64,000 nucleotides of DNA from an uncultured Bacteroides sp. (GTDB lineage: Bacteria; Bacteroidota; Bacteroidia; Bacteroidales; Bacteroidaceae), in NCBI GenBank assembly GCA_948847595.1, contig CAQOGY010000001.1, forward strand, positions 443,736-507,735, given 5' to 3'. The translations under genes were made by a program, and so were the position numbers. The notes under the pieces were generated by a model, which worked only from the letters and a program-made list of their open reading frames with translations, was not told the DNA's origin and made no database searches. Each line of letters opens with the position of its first letter. Position 1 is the stretch's first letter. Below are positions 49,255 through 57,872 of this stretch, in pieces.

Positions 49255-50178
49255 TTAGAATTTATGCGTTTTACAATTTGGGGCGGCAGCAGGCATGGAC
49301 AGCCCTCTGTTTACTCCGCAATAGACGGCAAAGAAGAGGTCGAAACGACCTTTCAATGCGTATGCCAGACTGTTTTTCCCGGCAGCGACCGTGCTCTGGT
49401 AGAGTACGGAGAGAAAACGGGCGGTTCCTTTCAGGTTGCGGCGGGCATAGAGCAGGCGGTTGCGCGTCAGGTAATAGGTGCGCAGTTTGCTTAGTTGCCC
49501 GGTGCTCTGGCTTTCTTTATGGAAAACGGTGCAGCGCGGTTCGTACCACAGCTCGTAACCGGCACGCGTCATGCTTGTGCTCCAGTCCAGTTCTTCGTAA
49601 TAGAGGAAGAAGATTTCAGGCATCATGCCTGCCTTTTCGATGACTTCGCGTTTTATCATCATGGCAGCTCCATGAAGATAAGGGGTGGAGTGGGGAGTGT
49701 CGTAACTTCCGTCGTCCGGACAGCCGAACCCTAGCATGGTGTTGCGCAACGTAACCTGTGACAGGGGGGTGAACCCCGCAAACTGGATGTGCTGCGGCGG
49801 GAAGGCGAAACGTATCTTCGGCGATACACCGCCAATTTCCGGGCGGCTTTCCAGGCGTTCTATCAGGTAACTGACGTCGTCCGATTCGATGTACGTATCG
49901 TTGTTTATCAGGAAAAGGTATTTGCCTTTTGCCGCACGGATTCCGATATTGTTGCCGCCGGAGAATCCCCCGTTTATATCGCTGCGGATGGCAACGACCG
50001 TGGGATACAGCTTTTGTATCTTTGCCGCTTCGTCTTCACGCGAAGCGTTGTCTATCACTATGATTTCATAACTCACGGACTGCAGGTTTTTGTGCAGTGA
50101 CTCTATCAGTTCGCAGGTGTCTTTGAACCCGTTGTAACAGATGGTGATGAATGATATGTCGGGAATATTGTTTGTCAT
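49255..50178 (-). CDS. Glycosyltransferase family 2 (rhamnosyltransferase-like)
   Basis: The 307-residue enzyme is of the WbbL/RfbN type: ISFITICYNGFKDTCELI at residues 9-26, IIVIDNASRED at about 38-48, GGFSGGNNIGIRAAKGKYLFLINNDTYI at about 70-97 with the NDT metal site, and FFLYYEELDWSTSMTRAGYELWY near 195-217. Members commonly add rhamnose, but the sugar is not proven. Its start overlaps the Wzy-like stop by four bases (ATGA). Confidence 0.92.
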   Translation of the reverse strand: MTNNIPDISFITICYNGFKDTCELIESLHKNLQSVSYEIIVIDNASREDEAAKIQKLYPTVVAIRSDINGGFSGGNNIGIRAAKGKYLFLINNDTYIESDDVSYLIERLESRPEIGGVSPKIRFAFPPQHIQFAGFTPLSQVTLRNTMLGFGCPDDGSYDTPHSTPYLHGAAMMIKREVIEKAGMMPEIFFLYYEELDWSTSMTRAGYELWYEPRCTVFHKESQSTGQLSKLRTYYLTRNRLLYARRNLKGTARFLSVLYQSTVAAGKNSLAYALKGRFDLFFAVYCGVNRGLSMPAAAPNCKTHKF

Positions 50179-51485
50179 TCTTGTTTGTCAGTTTCTTTGT
50201 TGGGTATGGATAGTTCTTTTTCTTCTCTGATTCGCTTGTCGATATGCGGGGCGGCAAAACAGAGCGCGAACCCTATATAGACAGGCAGTTGGTTGGGATA
50301 TTGCATGATATCGTTGACATAGGTGGCTATAAAGAATCCGGCGTCCATGCAAAGCCACGCCGCTATCAGTCCGCGGAGACTCTTGTCGCGCACCTTGAAC
50401 ATGAGTATCCATGAGCACCAGGCAAAGAGGATGCCGTGTATCGAAAGATAGATTATCAGCCCCACAATGCCGGTTTCCACCCATACGCTGATTAACCACG
50501 AGTCGGGCGGGTAGGGCATCTGCTCTTTCGACTGGAAGTTGCCTGCTTTGGACAGCCCGATTCCGTATCCGAAAGGTTTTCTTACCATCAGTTCTTTCAT
50601 CCGCATCCGGTTCTCGACACGCAACTGGTACGATGCGTCTTTGGACGGGTGGAAAGAGGAACGCATCTTGTGGATGTATTGGTTGCCGCTCCCGATACTG
50701 GTAAAGTAAAAAAAGCAAAAGACGGAGATAGATATAAAGACGCCCCCTATGATTGCTTTCCAGTTTTTGGCGATAATGGTTATCATGAACATGCCGCCCA
50801 TGATAACGCCCATAGCGGCGCGTGTGCCGGAAATTCCCATGCAGTAGAGCCCGCAGAATGCTATGAAAAGGAAATAAAGCCGTTTCCATTTTGCTTCTAC
50901 AAAGAAGGCGGAAATGGCGAAAACTACTGACGACATCGCCGCATGCACCCCGAAGTTTGCCGCATCGGAGAAGCAGGAGAAATAACGTATCCCCGACCAG
51001 ATGATGTGGGTACGCCATCCGCCCAGGGTGTATAGAAAATAGAGGTCTTTCGAACTGAAGCCGTGGCTTTTCTGCCAGTAGCCTTTGAGGGTGAATATCA
51101 GGACAAAGACAGACCAGATGAACAGCAATAATTCAATGTCTTTTTTGGTGCGGATGACAAGCGGAATGACAAATGCGCATATCAGGGGTATGAAGGCATA
51201 GGGCATGATGTTGATATTCCATGCTTCCATCACATTGTTGGGGTTCAGGATTTCAAGAATGTAGTAGGCGAACCAGGCGACAAACATATAGGTCATTGTG
51301 TTCTGCCCGATTTTCCAGTCTGTACGGTTGTCGTTGCTGAGCTGTACGATGCAGGTAGCGGTGCACAAGACGGTAAACACCATTGAGAACAGTCCTACCT
51401 TGATGTTCAGGAATATGCCTGCCGCAACCAGCAGAAACTGGATGGCGAGCAGGATATGGAACGTTATTATCCTATTCGTCATCAT
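50175..51485 (-). CDS. O-antigen ligase/polymerase family protein (Wzy-like)
   Basis: The 436-residue protein has about eleven hydrophobic helices and a large periplasmic loop (about residues 285-340) with YQLRVENRMRMKELMVRKPFGYGIGLS, similar to Wzy_C/O-antigen ligase domains. In a Wzx/Wzy pathway it polymerises lipid-linked repeat units in the periplasm. It overlaps the Wzz-like gene by 14 bases and the next GT2 gene by four, so the three are coupled. Confidence 0.9.
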   Translation of the reverse strand: MMTNRIITFHILLAIQFLLVAAGIFLNIKVGLFSMVFTVLCTATCIVQLSNDNRTDWKIGQNTMTYMFVAWFAYYILEILNPNNVMEAWNINIMPYAFIPLICAFVIPLVIRTKKDIELLLFIWSVFVLIFTLKGYWQKSHGFSSKDLYFLYTLGGWRTHIIWSGIRYFSCFSDAANFGVHAAMSSVVFAISAFFVEAKWKRLYFLFIAFCGLYCMGISGTRAAMGVIMGGMFMITIIAKNWKAIIGGVFISISVFCFFYFTSIGSGNQYIHKMRSSFHPSKDASYQLRVENRMRMKELMVRKPFGYGIGLSKAGNFQSKEQMPYPPDSWLISVWVETGIVGLIIYLSIHGILFAWCSWILMFKVRDKSLRGLIAAWLCMDAGFFIATYVNDIMQYPNQLPVYIGFALCFAAPHIDKRIREEKELSIPNKETDKQE

Positions 51486-53691
51486 CTTCTTCTTCCTTTT
51501 CCTTTTTCTTGAAGCTGAATATGATTTTTTCTGTTAGTGATAATTGGCTGAACCGGTAGCTGAGCCTGCGAAGCAGGGTATATGGCGGAAGTTGGCCGGT
51601 AAACTCTTCCGTTGCTGCACGGTTGGCATTGGTCAGGCAGATACGGAACGGGACATCTGTCTTGCCCAGTTGTGCCATGAGTTGCTCACATAGCTGTTTG
51701 TCGATAGTCTTCCATCCCCGGTCTGCCGGAGCCACGAGGATATTGGCATTGGCATCGTGCAGCAGTGCGCTTGGAATATTGCTCTCACGTAGTGGCGGAT
51801 AAGCGACTATCAATATGTCTTCTCCTTGCAAGGTGTAAAAGTCGGTGACGCTTTTGGCTAGCAGGTATTGGGTGGAATTGGTGTTGAAGTCTTTCCCGCA
51901 GGTGATGAACCTTGTATTCAGCATGCGGCTTTGCATATATCCGCAAATCAGGTTGCCTACTGTTTCCTCACCGGAGTTTTCACAGGTACTGAACAAGTTG
52001 ATGATGAACACACCGGGAGATTTCCGCTTCGTAAGGAAACGGAGCAGGGAGTTGGTAAGCTCCCGGACGGAGTAATGTATATAAGTCTTCGTCAGCCCGC
52101 CATAACGGGGAGATGAAAGGCTGGGGATGGCGCCTATTGCCTTGAAACCTGTCACTCGTTTGGTGCGGCTGGCATCGCGCAGTGTCCTGTCCAGCATCTC
52201 TATAAGTAATAAGATGGCGATGATAAAGAGGAAGCTGCCTACACAGGCGGCAATGACAATTTGCTTCCGGTTGGTCGAATTGGACGCAATCGGGTAGGTA
52301 GGTTCGTTCAGAACTTTCAGTGTGGCGGAAGTCATTTCCAGGTTCTTCTTTCTCAGCAAGGCTTCGTTGTAGCTTTGCAGAATGGACAGATAATTGCGTT
52401 CGGTAAAGTTGATGGAACGCTCTTTCTGCTTGATGGTGGTGCCTACGGGGGCAAAGAATACATACCGCCCGTTGAGTTCCTGCCGGGCTGCTTGTACTAC
52501 TTGTAATTCAGCCTTTGCTTTCTCGTACAACAAGGTCTGTTCGAGCCATTGGTTGATGATGTCGGTTCGTGAAGCTCCTTCTTTGGTATATTTGTGTCCC
52601 ACATAGGAGTTTGTCAGTTCTCTTAGTTCTTGTCTGAGTTCACCCAGTTTCTTTTTGTCGTTTCCTATCCTGGCATTGTTGTCTGTCTGGGAACTGGACA
52701 TGGCTTCGGCTTCCGAAATCTTTCCGGTAAGGGTGGACGCTTCTCTCAGCTTGTCAACGAATTCGAGGTTCTTGAGCACTTGCTTGGCGTTGCTGTCCAT
52801 GTGCTTTTCCAACTCTTCGAGCATGGAGCGGGTGCTGTTGAATGCAAAGAGCGCGTCTTGCTCTCTCAGCTCGTATTCTTTATTGATGGCGGCTATTTCT
52901 TTGGTTTCGTCCACATAGTTGATAATGCGTTTTTCTACATTATATTTGGTCAGGTCTTCTTCTTCTGTACGGAGCTGTTTGCCGATACGGTCTAGCTCCG
53001 ACTTGAAATAGGCAATCACTTTGTCCGTTTCTCCATATCGGATGCGGCGGTATTCGTTGACGAATTCATCCATGAGGATACTGACGGTATTGTAAGCGAT
53101 GCCGGGGTCGCCGGAAGTGTAGCTGATGTCGAGCAGGTCACTTGTCAGCCGGCGCTGTACCTTGATGTTCTTCAATGCGTTATAGCTGTAATATGGGTGG
53201 TTGTAGTAGAACATCTCGTAGATATAGTTGCCCTTGTGTGGACGCATGTACGCTTCGAGGTTTGCTACGGTCTTGTCTTCGCTCGATTTGTCGATTAGTT
53301 TCAGTATCTCCGGCCCGTGAGGGCTGTTTTTCAGATGGTTATAGGTGTAACTGTAGCTGGAAGGCGTGATTCCGTCATTCTCTTTCTCTGCGTTTCCCTG
53401 AATAAGAACTCGTGCGAATAACCGCAGGAACACTTTCTTTAGCGTACTCTCGGCTTGCATGATACTTATCAGGTTGTCCATCGAGTTCTGCACCGTAGCC
53501 CAGTCGGTGCGTTTGTCGCTTTCGAGATTGTAGCCCGATGCTACGCCCGTGTATAAGGTGGCTTTTACGTCATATCCCCCACGCATATGCCGTGTGTAGA
53601 AGATGACCAGTAAAGTGAAGATAGAAGTCCCTAATAGTATCAACCAGCGATGGCGGAACAGGGTCTGTATGATAGAGATGATGAAATTCAT
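51472..53691 (-). CDS. Wzz/PCP-type polysaccharide co-polymerase with kinase-like C-terminal domain lacking a P-loop
   Basis: The 739-residue protein has a first membrane helix (about 12-30), a large periplasmic region with coiled coils (about 200-440), a second helix (about 490-512) and a cytosolic domain (about 540-739) resembling a bacterial tyrosine kinase. In that domain the usual GSGKT Walker A site reads NSGEETVGN (FSTCENSGEE), and there is no tyrosine cluster at the C-terminus, which is instead acidic (EEEDDDE). It should set chain length and export but not autophosphorylate. It is 12 bases from the TolC-like gene. Confidence 0.9.
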   Translation of the reverse strand: MNFIISIIQTLFRHRWLILLGTSIFTLLVIFYTRHMRGGYDVKATLYTGVASGYNLESDKRTDWATVQNSMDNLISIMQAESTLKKVFLRLFARVLIQGNAEKENDGITPSSYSYTYNHLKNSPHGPEILKLIDKSSEDKTVANLEAYMRPHKGNYIYEMFYYNHPYYSYNALKNIKVQRRLTSDLLDISYTSGDPGIAYNTVSILMDEFVNEYRRIRYGETDKVIAYFKSELDRIGKQLRTEEEDLTKYNVEKRIINYVDETKEIAAINKEYELREQDALFAFNSTRSMLEELEKHMDSNAKQVLKNLEFVDKLREASTLTGKISEAEAMSSSQTDNNARIGNDKKKLGELRQELRELTNSYVGHKYTKEGASRTDIINQWLEQTLLYEKAKAELQVVQAARQELNGRYVFFAPVGTTIKQKERSINFTERNYLSILQSYNEALLRKKNLEMTSATLKVLNEPTYPIASNSTNRKQIVIAACVGSFLFIIAILLLIEMLDRTLRDASRTKRVTGFKAIGAIPSLSSPRYGGLTKTYIHYSVRELTNSLLRFLTKRKSPGVFIINLFSTCENSGEETVGNLICGYMQSRMLNTRFITCGKDFNTNSTQYLLAKSVTDFYTLQGEDILIVAYPPLRESNIPSALLHDANANILVAPADRGWKTIDKQLCEQLMAQLGKTDVPFRICLTNANRAATEEFTGQLPPYTLLRRLSYRFSQLSLTEKIIFSFKKKEKEEEDDDE

Positions 53692-53703
53692 ATCTTGGTC
53701 TTT

Positions 53704-54450
53704 TTATTTTCTTATAATGGGGGTGCGTGAAATAACTTCGAGCACCATCAGGCTCTTTGTCAACTCAAACTTACTGTTTTCGTATGATTCACGCGCCTGA
53801 GACTGTCTTTCTTTATCCGTTGCCAGGTCTGTAGACTCGATGGTTCCGTTGGCGAAGTTCTTTTCGGATATTTCGTATTGCACATTGGCGAGTATCAGGC
53901 TTTCACTTCTCATTTTAAGAATCTTAATCTGGGAAATGGCCGCTGCATATGTTTCAATGATGTTTTTCTTGATTTCATCATACTTGATTTCCCGTTCCAA
54001 CTCTGCTCCTCGAAGGGTAAGCCTTTGCCGGGTGACACGGGCTTTGAGATCAAAGAGCAGATCCAAAGGGATATTTATTCCCGCACCTAGCGTATATCCG
54101 TTCTGTGCCTGGGTGGAATAGGTGAGGTAGGGGGCAATCGCCACATCTGTATATGTGGACTCATTGCCGAACATTCCGTATTGATAACTTCCTCTTAGAG
54201 AAAAGAAACCGAGAAAAGCGCGTTTCTCTTTAGCTAGTAATTTACGCTCTACCGCCGCCTTTACATCCGCCATTTCATAAATGGGATTGTTCTTGGCATT
54301 CTCGAATAAAACATCCAAAGGGGGAAGGACTATATTGCTGTAATCATCTTCACTTAACTGGGAATAGTTACCGACTTCCTGTGCAACCACATGAGTGGCG
54401 GAAGTGAATAAGAGTAGTAACCCCGAAAAAAAACATATAAATTGCTTCAT
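53704..54450 (-). CDS. Short TolC-family outer-membrane protein
   Basis: The 248-residue protein has a signal peptide (1-23, ending THVVAQ) and then one TolC-like helical repeat with the LYEAGVIS-like segment seen here as NFANGTIESTDLATDKERQSQARESYENSKFELTKSLMVLE, read in parts. Complete TolC/OEP proteins have about 430-490 residues and two such repeats, so this is a half-length member. It starts the operon and is adjacent to the Wzz-like gene, suggesting a role in polysaccharide export in place of, or with, a Wza protein. Confidence 0.82.
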   Translation of the reverse strand: MKQFICFFSGLLLLFTSATHVVAQEVGNYSQLSEDDYSNIVLPPLDVLFENAKNNPIYEMADVKAAVERKLLAKEKRAFLGFFSLRGSYQYGMFGNESTYTDVAIAPYLTYSTQAQNGYTLGAGINIPLDLLFDLKARVTRQRLTLRGAELEREIKYDEIKKNIIETYAAAISQIKILKMRSESLILANVQYEISEKNFANGTIESTDLATDKERQSQARESYENSKFELTKSLMVLEVISRTPIIRK

Positions 54451-54492
54451 AAAAAAATCCTATTATTTGCTCTTGCTGTGCTATAGCTTGCG

Positions 54493-54500
54493 CAAATATA
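54493..54500 (-). promoter_or_regulatory. -7 box of the polysaccharide operon
   Basis: The minus strand reads TATATTTG, 43 bases upstream of the TolC-like start. No UpxY-type antiterminator gene or invertible promoter repeats were found beside it. Confidence 0.6.
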
Positions 54501-54672
54501 AGGATTAATTTCATTTGTGAGCAGTCTTTTATTATCTATTTTATATTCTTTCCCCTTAAATTGTACACGAATACTTATTTATAATACTTCCATCGTTCCG
54601 AAACGGAATGCTTGCATACCAATCCGGAAGGTCTTTATGGCTGAACAGAAACTCTTTCCACACCGGCTTGTA

Positions 54673-55944
54673 TCAGAACGCCTCTGTCATATTAAAGTAG
54701 AACAAATTCTGCTTATTCACCATATCTCTACCGAGGTCGAGACGTATATTCATCCGGGGCTGTACTTCGATGCGCAAACCTACGCCGAGATTGGGAAGGA
54801 CGCCTTCTATCTTGCCCGGAGTAGGGCCCATGAATCCGCATCCGCCCCAAGCCACATAGCCTACGTGATTGAGCATCTTTTTCACCCATGTACTCTTGTC
54901 TGTATTTATCATCTGGCGATATTCTGCCATCATTACATGAGATGACTTGTCGCGAAACTGTCCCATGTAATATCCGCGAAGGTCGAACGGCGTTCCGCTA
55001 AGCGCGTATTTCGTCAACGGTACATCTCCGAATACGTTTTTCGTCTGCACCGTCCAGGCGATTACTTTACGTAAACCAACAGTTTTATATTGACGGTAAT
55101 CAAACTCCAAACGGTAAAAATTATCATCACCGCCGAATGCTTTGTTATACATCATCCCGCGGAAATCGAGATACATTCCCCGATAAGCATTAGCGGGAAT
55201 GTCACGTGTGTCATAGGTCAGCAGAAAGCCGAGTCCCGAACTGAAATTCTTATATCCATGCTCCGTTCCGCCTGCTGCAATATAGGATGGCTGATGAACC
55301 ATTCCTTCCGCAGGTTTAGTAATCTTATCGTAATTCAAGTCGACTTGCGGGCCGGCAAAGAAATCGCTTTCACCCAGCCGGAAAAGGAACCACGGGTTCA
55401 CCTGAATGCCACTATAACGATATTCACTGGTATCTTCACCACGGGGATAGTCTTTATTGGTACTATATCCGATACCGTAGAAATTCTCAATCGTATTTTT
55501 ATAGGAGAATGTCCCGAAAATGCGGAAACGGTCGCCTTTGAAGAACAGTTGCGGTTTCGTCATCAGGTTCAACCCGCCCTTAAACATCAGCGCAATGGCC
55601 ATCGGCACCACAGAACGTCGCTGGGTGGTATCACTCGGGTTCATCCGGAACGTCATCAACGCGCTACCGCCTACCAACAGACCGAAGTCCGGCGTATAGC
55701 TGGGCCCACCTAATATATTATAGTGAAGATTCCGCTTTGCCACACGTTGGCGGCGTAACTCCCGTTTGGAGAGGGTGGGGATGGTATCTGACAAAGTGCC
55801 GTTACTATCTGTCCGGATATCATCACTGATAGAAGTTGCAGACATTGGCAGTTCGTCGCTTCTTACTGCTGTGCTGTCAGCCGTAGCCGACATACTATTG
55901 ATGGACGGGAACATCATCAATACACCTATTATATATTTCTTCAT
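54673..55944 (-). CDS. BamA/TamA-family outer-membrane barrel protein (no POTRA)
   Basis: The 423-residue protein has a signal peptide (about 1-20), a serine/threonine/aspartate-rich linker (about 20-65) and a C-terminal Omp85-type 16-strand barrel (about 75-423) with the family motif TYDTRDIPANAYRGMYLDFRG at about 255-275 and a final aromatic residue (TEAF). No POTRA domains are visible. It resembles the surface antigen D15-like proteins of Bacteroidetes with unknown substrate. It lies 222 bases upstream of the polysaccharide operon, with its own transcription start likely. Confidence 0.88.
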   Translation of the reverse strand: MKKYIIGVLMMFPSINSMSATADSTAVRSDELPMSATSISDDIRTDSNGTLSDTIPTLSKRELRRQRVAKRNLHYNILGGPSYTPDFGLLVGGSALMTFRMNPSDTTQRRSVVPMAIALMFKGGLNLMTKPQLFFKGDRFRIFGTFSYKNTIENFYGIGYSTNKDYPRGEDTSEYRYSGIQVNPWFLFRLGESDFFAGPQVDLNYDKITKPAEGMVHQPSYIAAGGTEHGYKNFSSGLGFLLTYDTRDIPANAYRGMYLDFRGMMYNKAFGGDDNFYRLEFDYRQYKTVGLRKVIAWTVQTKNVFGDVPLTKYALSGTPFDLRGYYMGQFRDKSSHVMMAEYRQMINTDKSTWVKKMLNHVGYVAWGGCGFMGPTPGKIEGVLPNLGVGLRIEVQPRMNIRLDLGRDMVNKQNLFYFNMTEAF

Positions 55945-56034
55945 AATTTCTTTCTGAGGAATTCGACTGCAAAGAAAACTCTTTTATTTTGATTAGTTTT
56001 GATACTCTTAGATAATAATTCTAAAAAAGAATCG

Positions 56035-56042
56035 TAAATTTG
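56035..56042 (+). promoter_or_regulatory. -7 box of the C1 peptidase gene
   Basis: TAAATTTG lies 68 bases upstream of the ATG at 56110. Confidence 0.5.
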
Positions 56043-56109
56043 CGATTTTCTATTACTATATCCGAAGTGTAATTGATTAATAAACTATTTAAACTAAATT
56101 ATCATACGA

Positions 56110-57510
56110 ATGAATAAACGAATTTTATCAGTTTTTGTTTTCTGTGCTTTCTATTATTCCACACAAGCGCAAGAAGTGAAAGGCGGCATCAGCGACGACA
56201 TGATGCAGCAAATCAAGCAGAGTTATCAGAACACCCCGAATGACAAGGCCATCCGCAACGCCATCGGCAACAACGACATCCGCAAACTGGCTCTGAACCA
56301 GGACAACCTGAAAGGTATGGATACGCACTTTTCTATCAAAGTGAATTCCAAAGGTATCACCGACCAGAAATCTTCCGGCCGTTGCTGGCTCTTCACCGGT
56401 CTGAACGTGATGCGTGCCAAAGCCATCGCCCGGCACAACCTCGGCTCATTCGAATTCTCACAAACTTACCCTTTCTTCTTCGACCAACTGGAGAAAGCGA
56501 ACCTTTTCCTGCAAGGCATCATCGACACCAGCGACAAACCGATGGATGACAAAATGGTGGAATGGCTTTTCCATCATCCTTTGAGTGACGGTGGTACCTT
56601 TACCGGCGTAGCCGACATCGTGAGTAAATACGGACTTGTCCCCAAAGACGTAATGCCCGAAACGAACAGCAGCGAAAGCACATCTCGCATGGCGAACCTG
56701 ATTACCTTGAAGCTCCGCGAACAAGGGCTTCAACTCCGCGACCTTGCCGCCAAAGGCACAAAACCGGCAGCCCTCGAAAAGACTAAGACCGAAATGCTCA
56801 GTACCATCTACCGCATGCTTGTCTTAAACTTAGGCGTTCCCCCCACTGAATTTACCTGGACGGAATACAACGCCCAAGGCAAGCCCGTCTCTACTGAAAC
56901 CTACACCCCGCTCTCTTTCCTGAAGAAGTACGGCGACGAAAACCTCATCGGAAATTACGTCATGCTTATGAATGACCCTAGCCGCGATTATTACAAGTGT
57001 TATGAAATAGACTACGACCGCCATCGTTACGACGGCAAAAACTGGACCTATGTCAATCTCCCCATCGAAGACATCAAAGAGATGGCTATAACCTCTCTCA
57101 AAGACAGCACCATGATGTATTTCTCTTGCGACGTAGGCAAATTCCTCAACTCCGACCGTGGTTTGCTCGATGTTAAAAACTACGACTACGAATCTCTCAT
57201 GGGCACTACGTTCGGCATGAACAAGAAGCAACGCATCCAAAGCTTTGCCAGCGGCTCAAGCCACGCCATGACACTCATGGCGGTAGACCTCGACAAAAAT
57301 GGAAACTCAACCAAATGGATGGTTGAAAATAGTTGGGGTGCCGCTTCCGGTTATCAAGGCCATCTCATCATGACCGACGACTGGTTCAACGAATATATGT
57401 TCCGCCTTGTAATAGAAACAAAATACGCCACGAAGAAAGTCTCTGAAATCCTCAAGCAGAAACCCATCCGCCTTCCGGCTTGGGACCCCATGTTTGCGGA
57501 AGAAAAATAA
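56110..57510 (+). CDS. pepC: Secreted C1-family cysteine aminopeptidase (bleomycin hydrolase-like)
   Basis: The 466-residue protein resembles aminopeptidase C/bleomycin hydrolase, a hexameric papain-fold exo-peptidase. Residues 1-21 form a signal peptide (ending STQAQE), unusual for this normally cytosolic family but typical of Bacteroides members. The triad is Cys92 (SSGRCWLFTG), His385 (SSHAMTLMAV) and Asn407 (ENSWG). It likely trims peptides in the periplasm. It is a single-gene unit. Confidence 0.93.
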   Translation: MNKRILSVFVFCAFYYSTQAQEVKGGISDDMMQQIKQSYQNTPNDKAIRNAIGNNDIRKLALNQDNLKGMDTHFSIKVNSKGITDQKSSGRCWLFTGLNVMRAKAIARHNLGSFEFSQTYPFFFDQLEKANLFLQGIIDTSDKPMDDKMVEWLFHHPLSDGGTFTGVADIVSKYGLVPKDVMPETNSSESTSRMANLITLKLREQGLQLRDLAAKGTKPAALEKTKTEMLSTIYRMLVLNLGVPPTEFTWTEYNAQGKPVSTETYTPLSFLKKYGDENLIGNYVMLMNDPSRDYYKCYEIDYDRHRYDGKNWTYVNLPIEDIKEMAITSLKDSTMMYFSCDVGKFLNSDRGLLDVKNYDYESLMGTTFGMNKKQRIQSFASGSSHAMTLMAVDLDKNGNSTKWMVENSWGAASGYQGHLIMTDDWFNEYMFRLVIETKYATKKVSEILKQKPIRLPAWDPMFAEEK

Positions 57511-57571
57511 CCTTGTTTTGAGGACTCAACCAGTAACATGTCCTCAGCAGCGAACACGCCGCATGGGGATC

Positions 57572-57697
57572 GGCCTACTTTTTTCTCCGTCAAGCGAACG
57601 CCCGAAACGTAGCGTTAAGAAGGGCAGACTGTTTGAGCGTAGCGAGTTTCTGCCCTTTAGCGAAGTGCAGGAAGAGAGTAGGAGAAAAAAGTAAGCC
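57572..57697. repeat. 126-base element with terminal inverted repeats
   Basis: GGCCTACTTTTTTCTCC (57572-57588) and GGAGAAAAAAGTAAGCC (57681-57697) pair at 16 of 17 positions. Inside, AAGGGCAGA (57620-57628) pairs perfectly with TCTGCCCTT (57649-57657). A 66-residue frame (57494-57694) runs through it but its composition follows the inverted repeats and it has no recognisable domain. Similar sequences (…GRLFERSEFLPF… when translated) are frequent in Bacteroides intergenic DNA, as I recall. It is the main content of the 362-base gap 57511-57872. Confidence 0.75.
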
Positions 57698-57763
57698 TTG
57701 AATTTTTCTTTGCTTCTTTCTTTTGTTTCAAGACAAAAGAAAGATGATTATGTGTACGAACAC

Positions 57764-57806
57764 GAAAGGAATTACGGATATTTTTCCGTAATTCCTTTCT
57801 TTTTTC
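57764..57806 (+). terminator. Terminator upstream of the nqr operon
   Basis: GAAAGGAATTACGGA (57764-57778) and TCCGTAATTCCTTTC (57785-57799) form a perfect 15-base stem followed by a T-run. Another stem, CTTTCTTTTGT/ACAAAAGAAAG, lies at about 57715-57743. Confidence 0.85.
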
Positions 57807-57830
57807 CTCCCGAATCACATTATTATTTAT

Positions 57831-57838
57831 TACTTTTG
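57831..57838 (+). promoter_or_regulatory. -7 box of the nqr operon
   Basis: TACTTTTG fits the consensus TAnnTTTG and lies 34 bases before nqrA. Confidence 0.6.
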
Positions 57839-57872
57839 CGGCAAATTTTATGAAACCATTATTTTATATAGC

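Noticed and set aside
54451..54672. Invertible promoter of a phase-variable capsule locus
   Set aside because: No pair of inverted repeats flanks the TATATTTG promoter, and there is no UpxY/UpxZ-type gene or invertase nearby.
57494..57694. A 66-residue basic protein after the C1 peptidase
   Set aside because: The frame is made by a repeat element with inverted ends; it overlaps the peptidase stop and has no domain or promoter.
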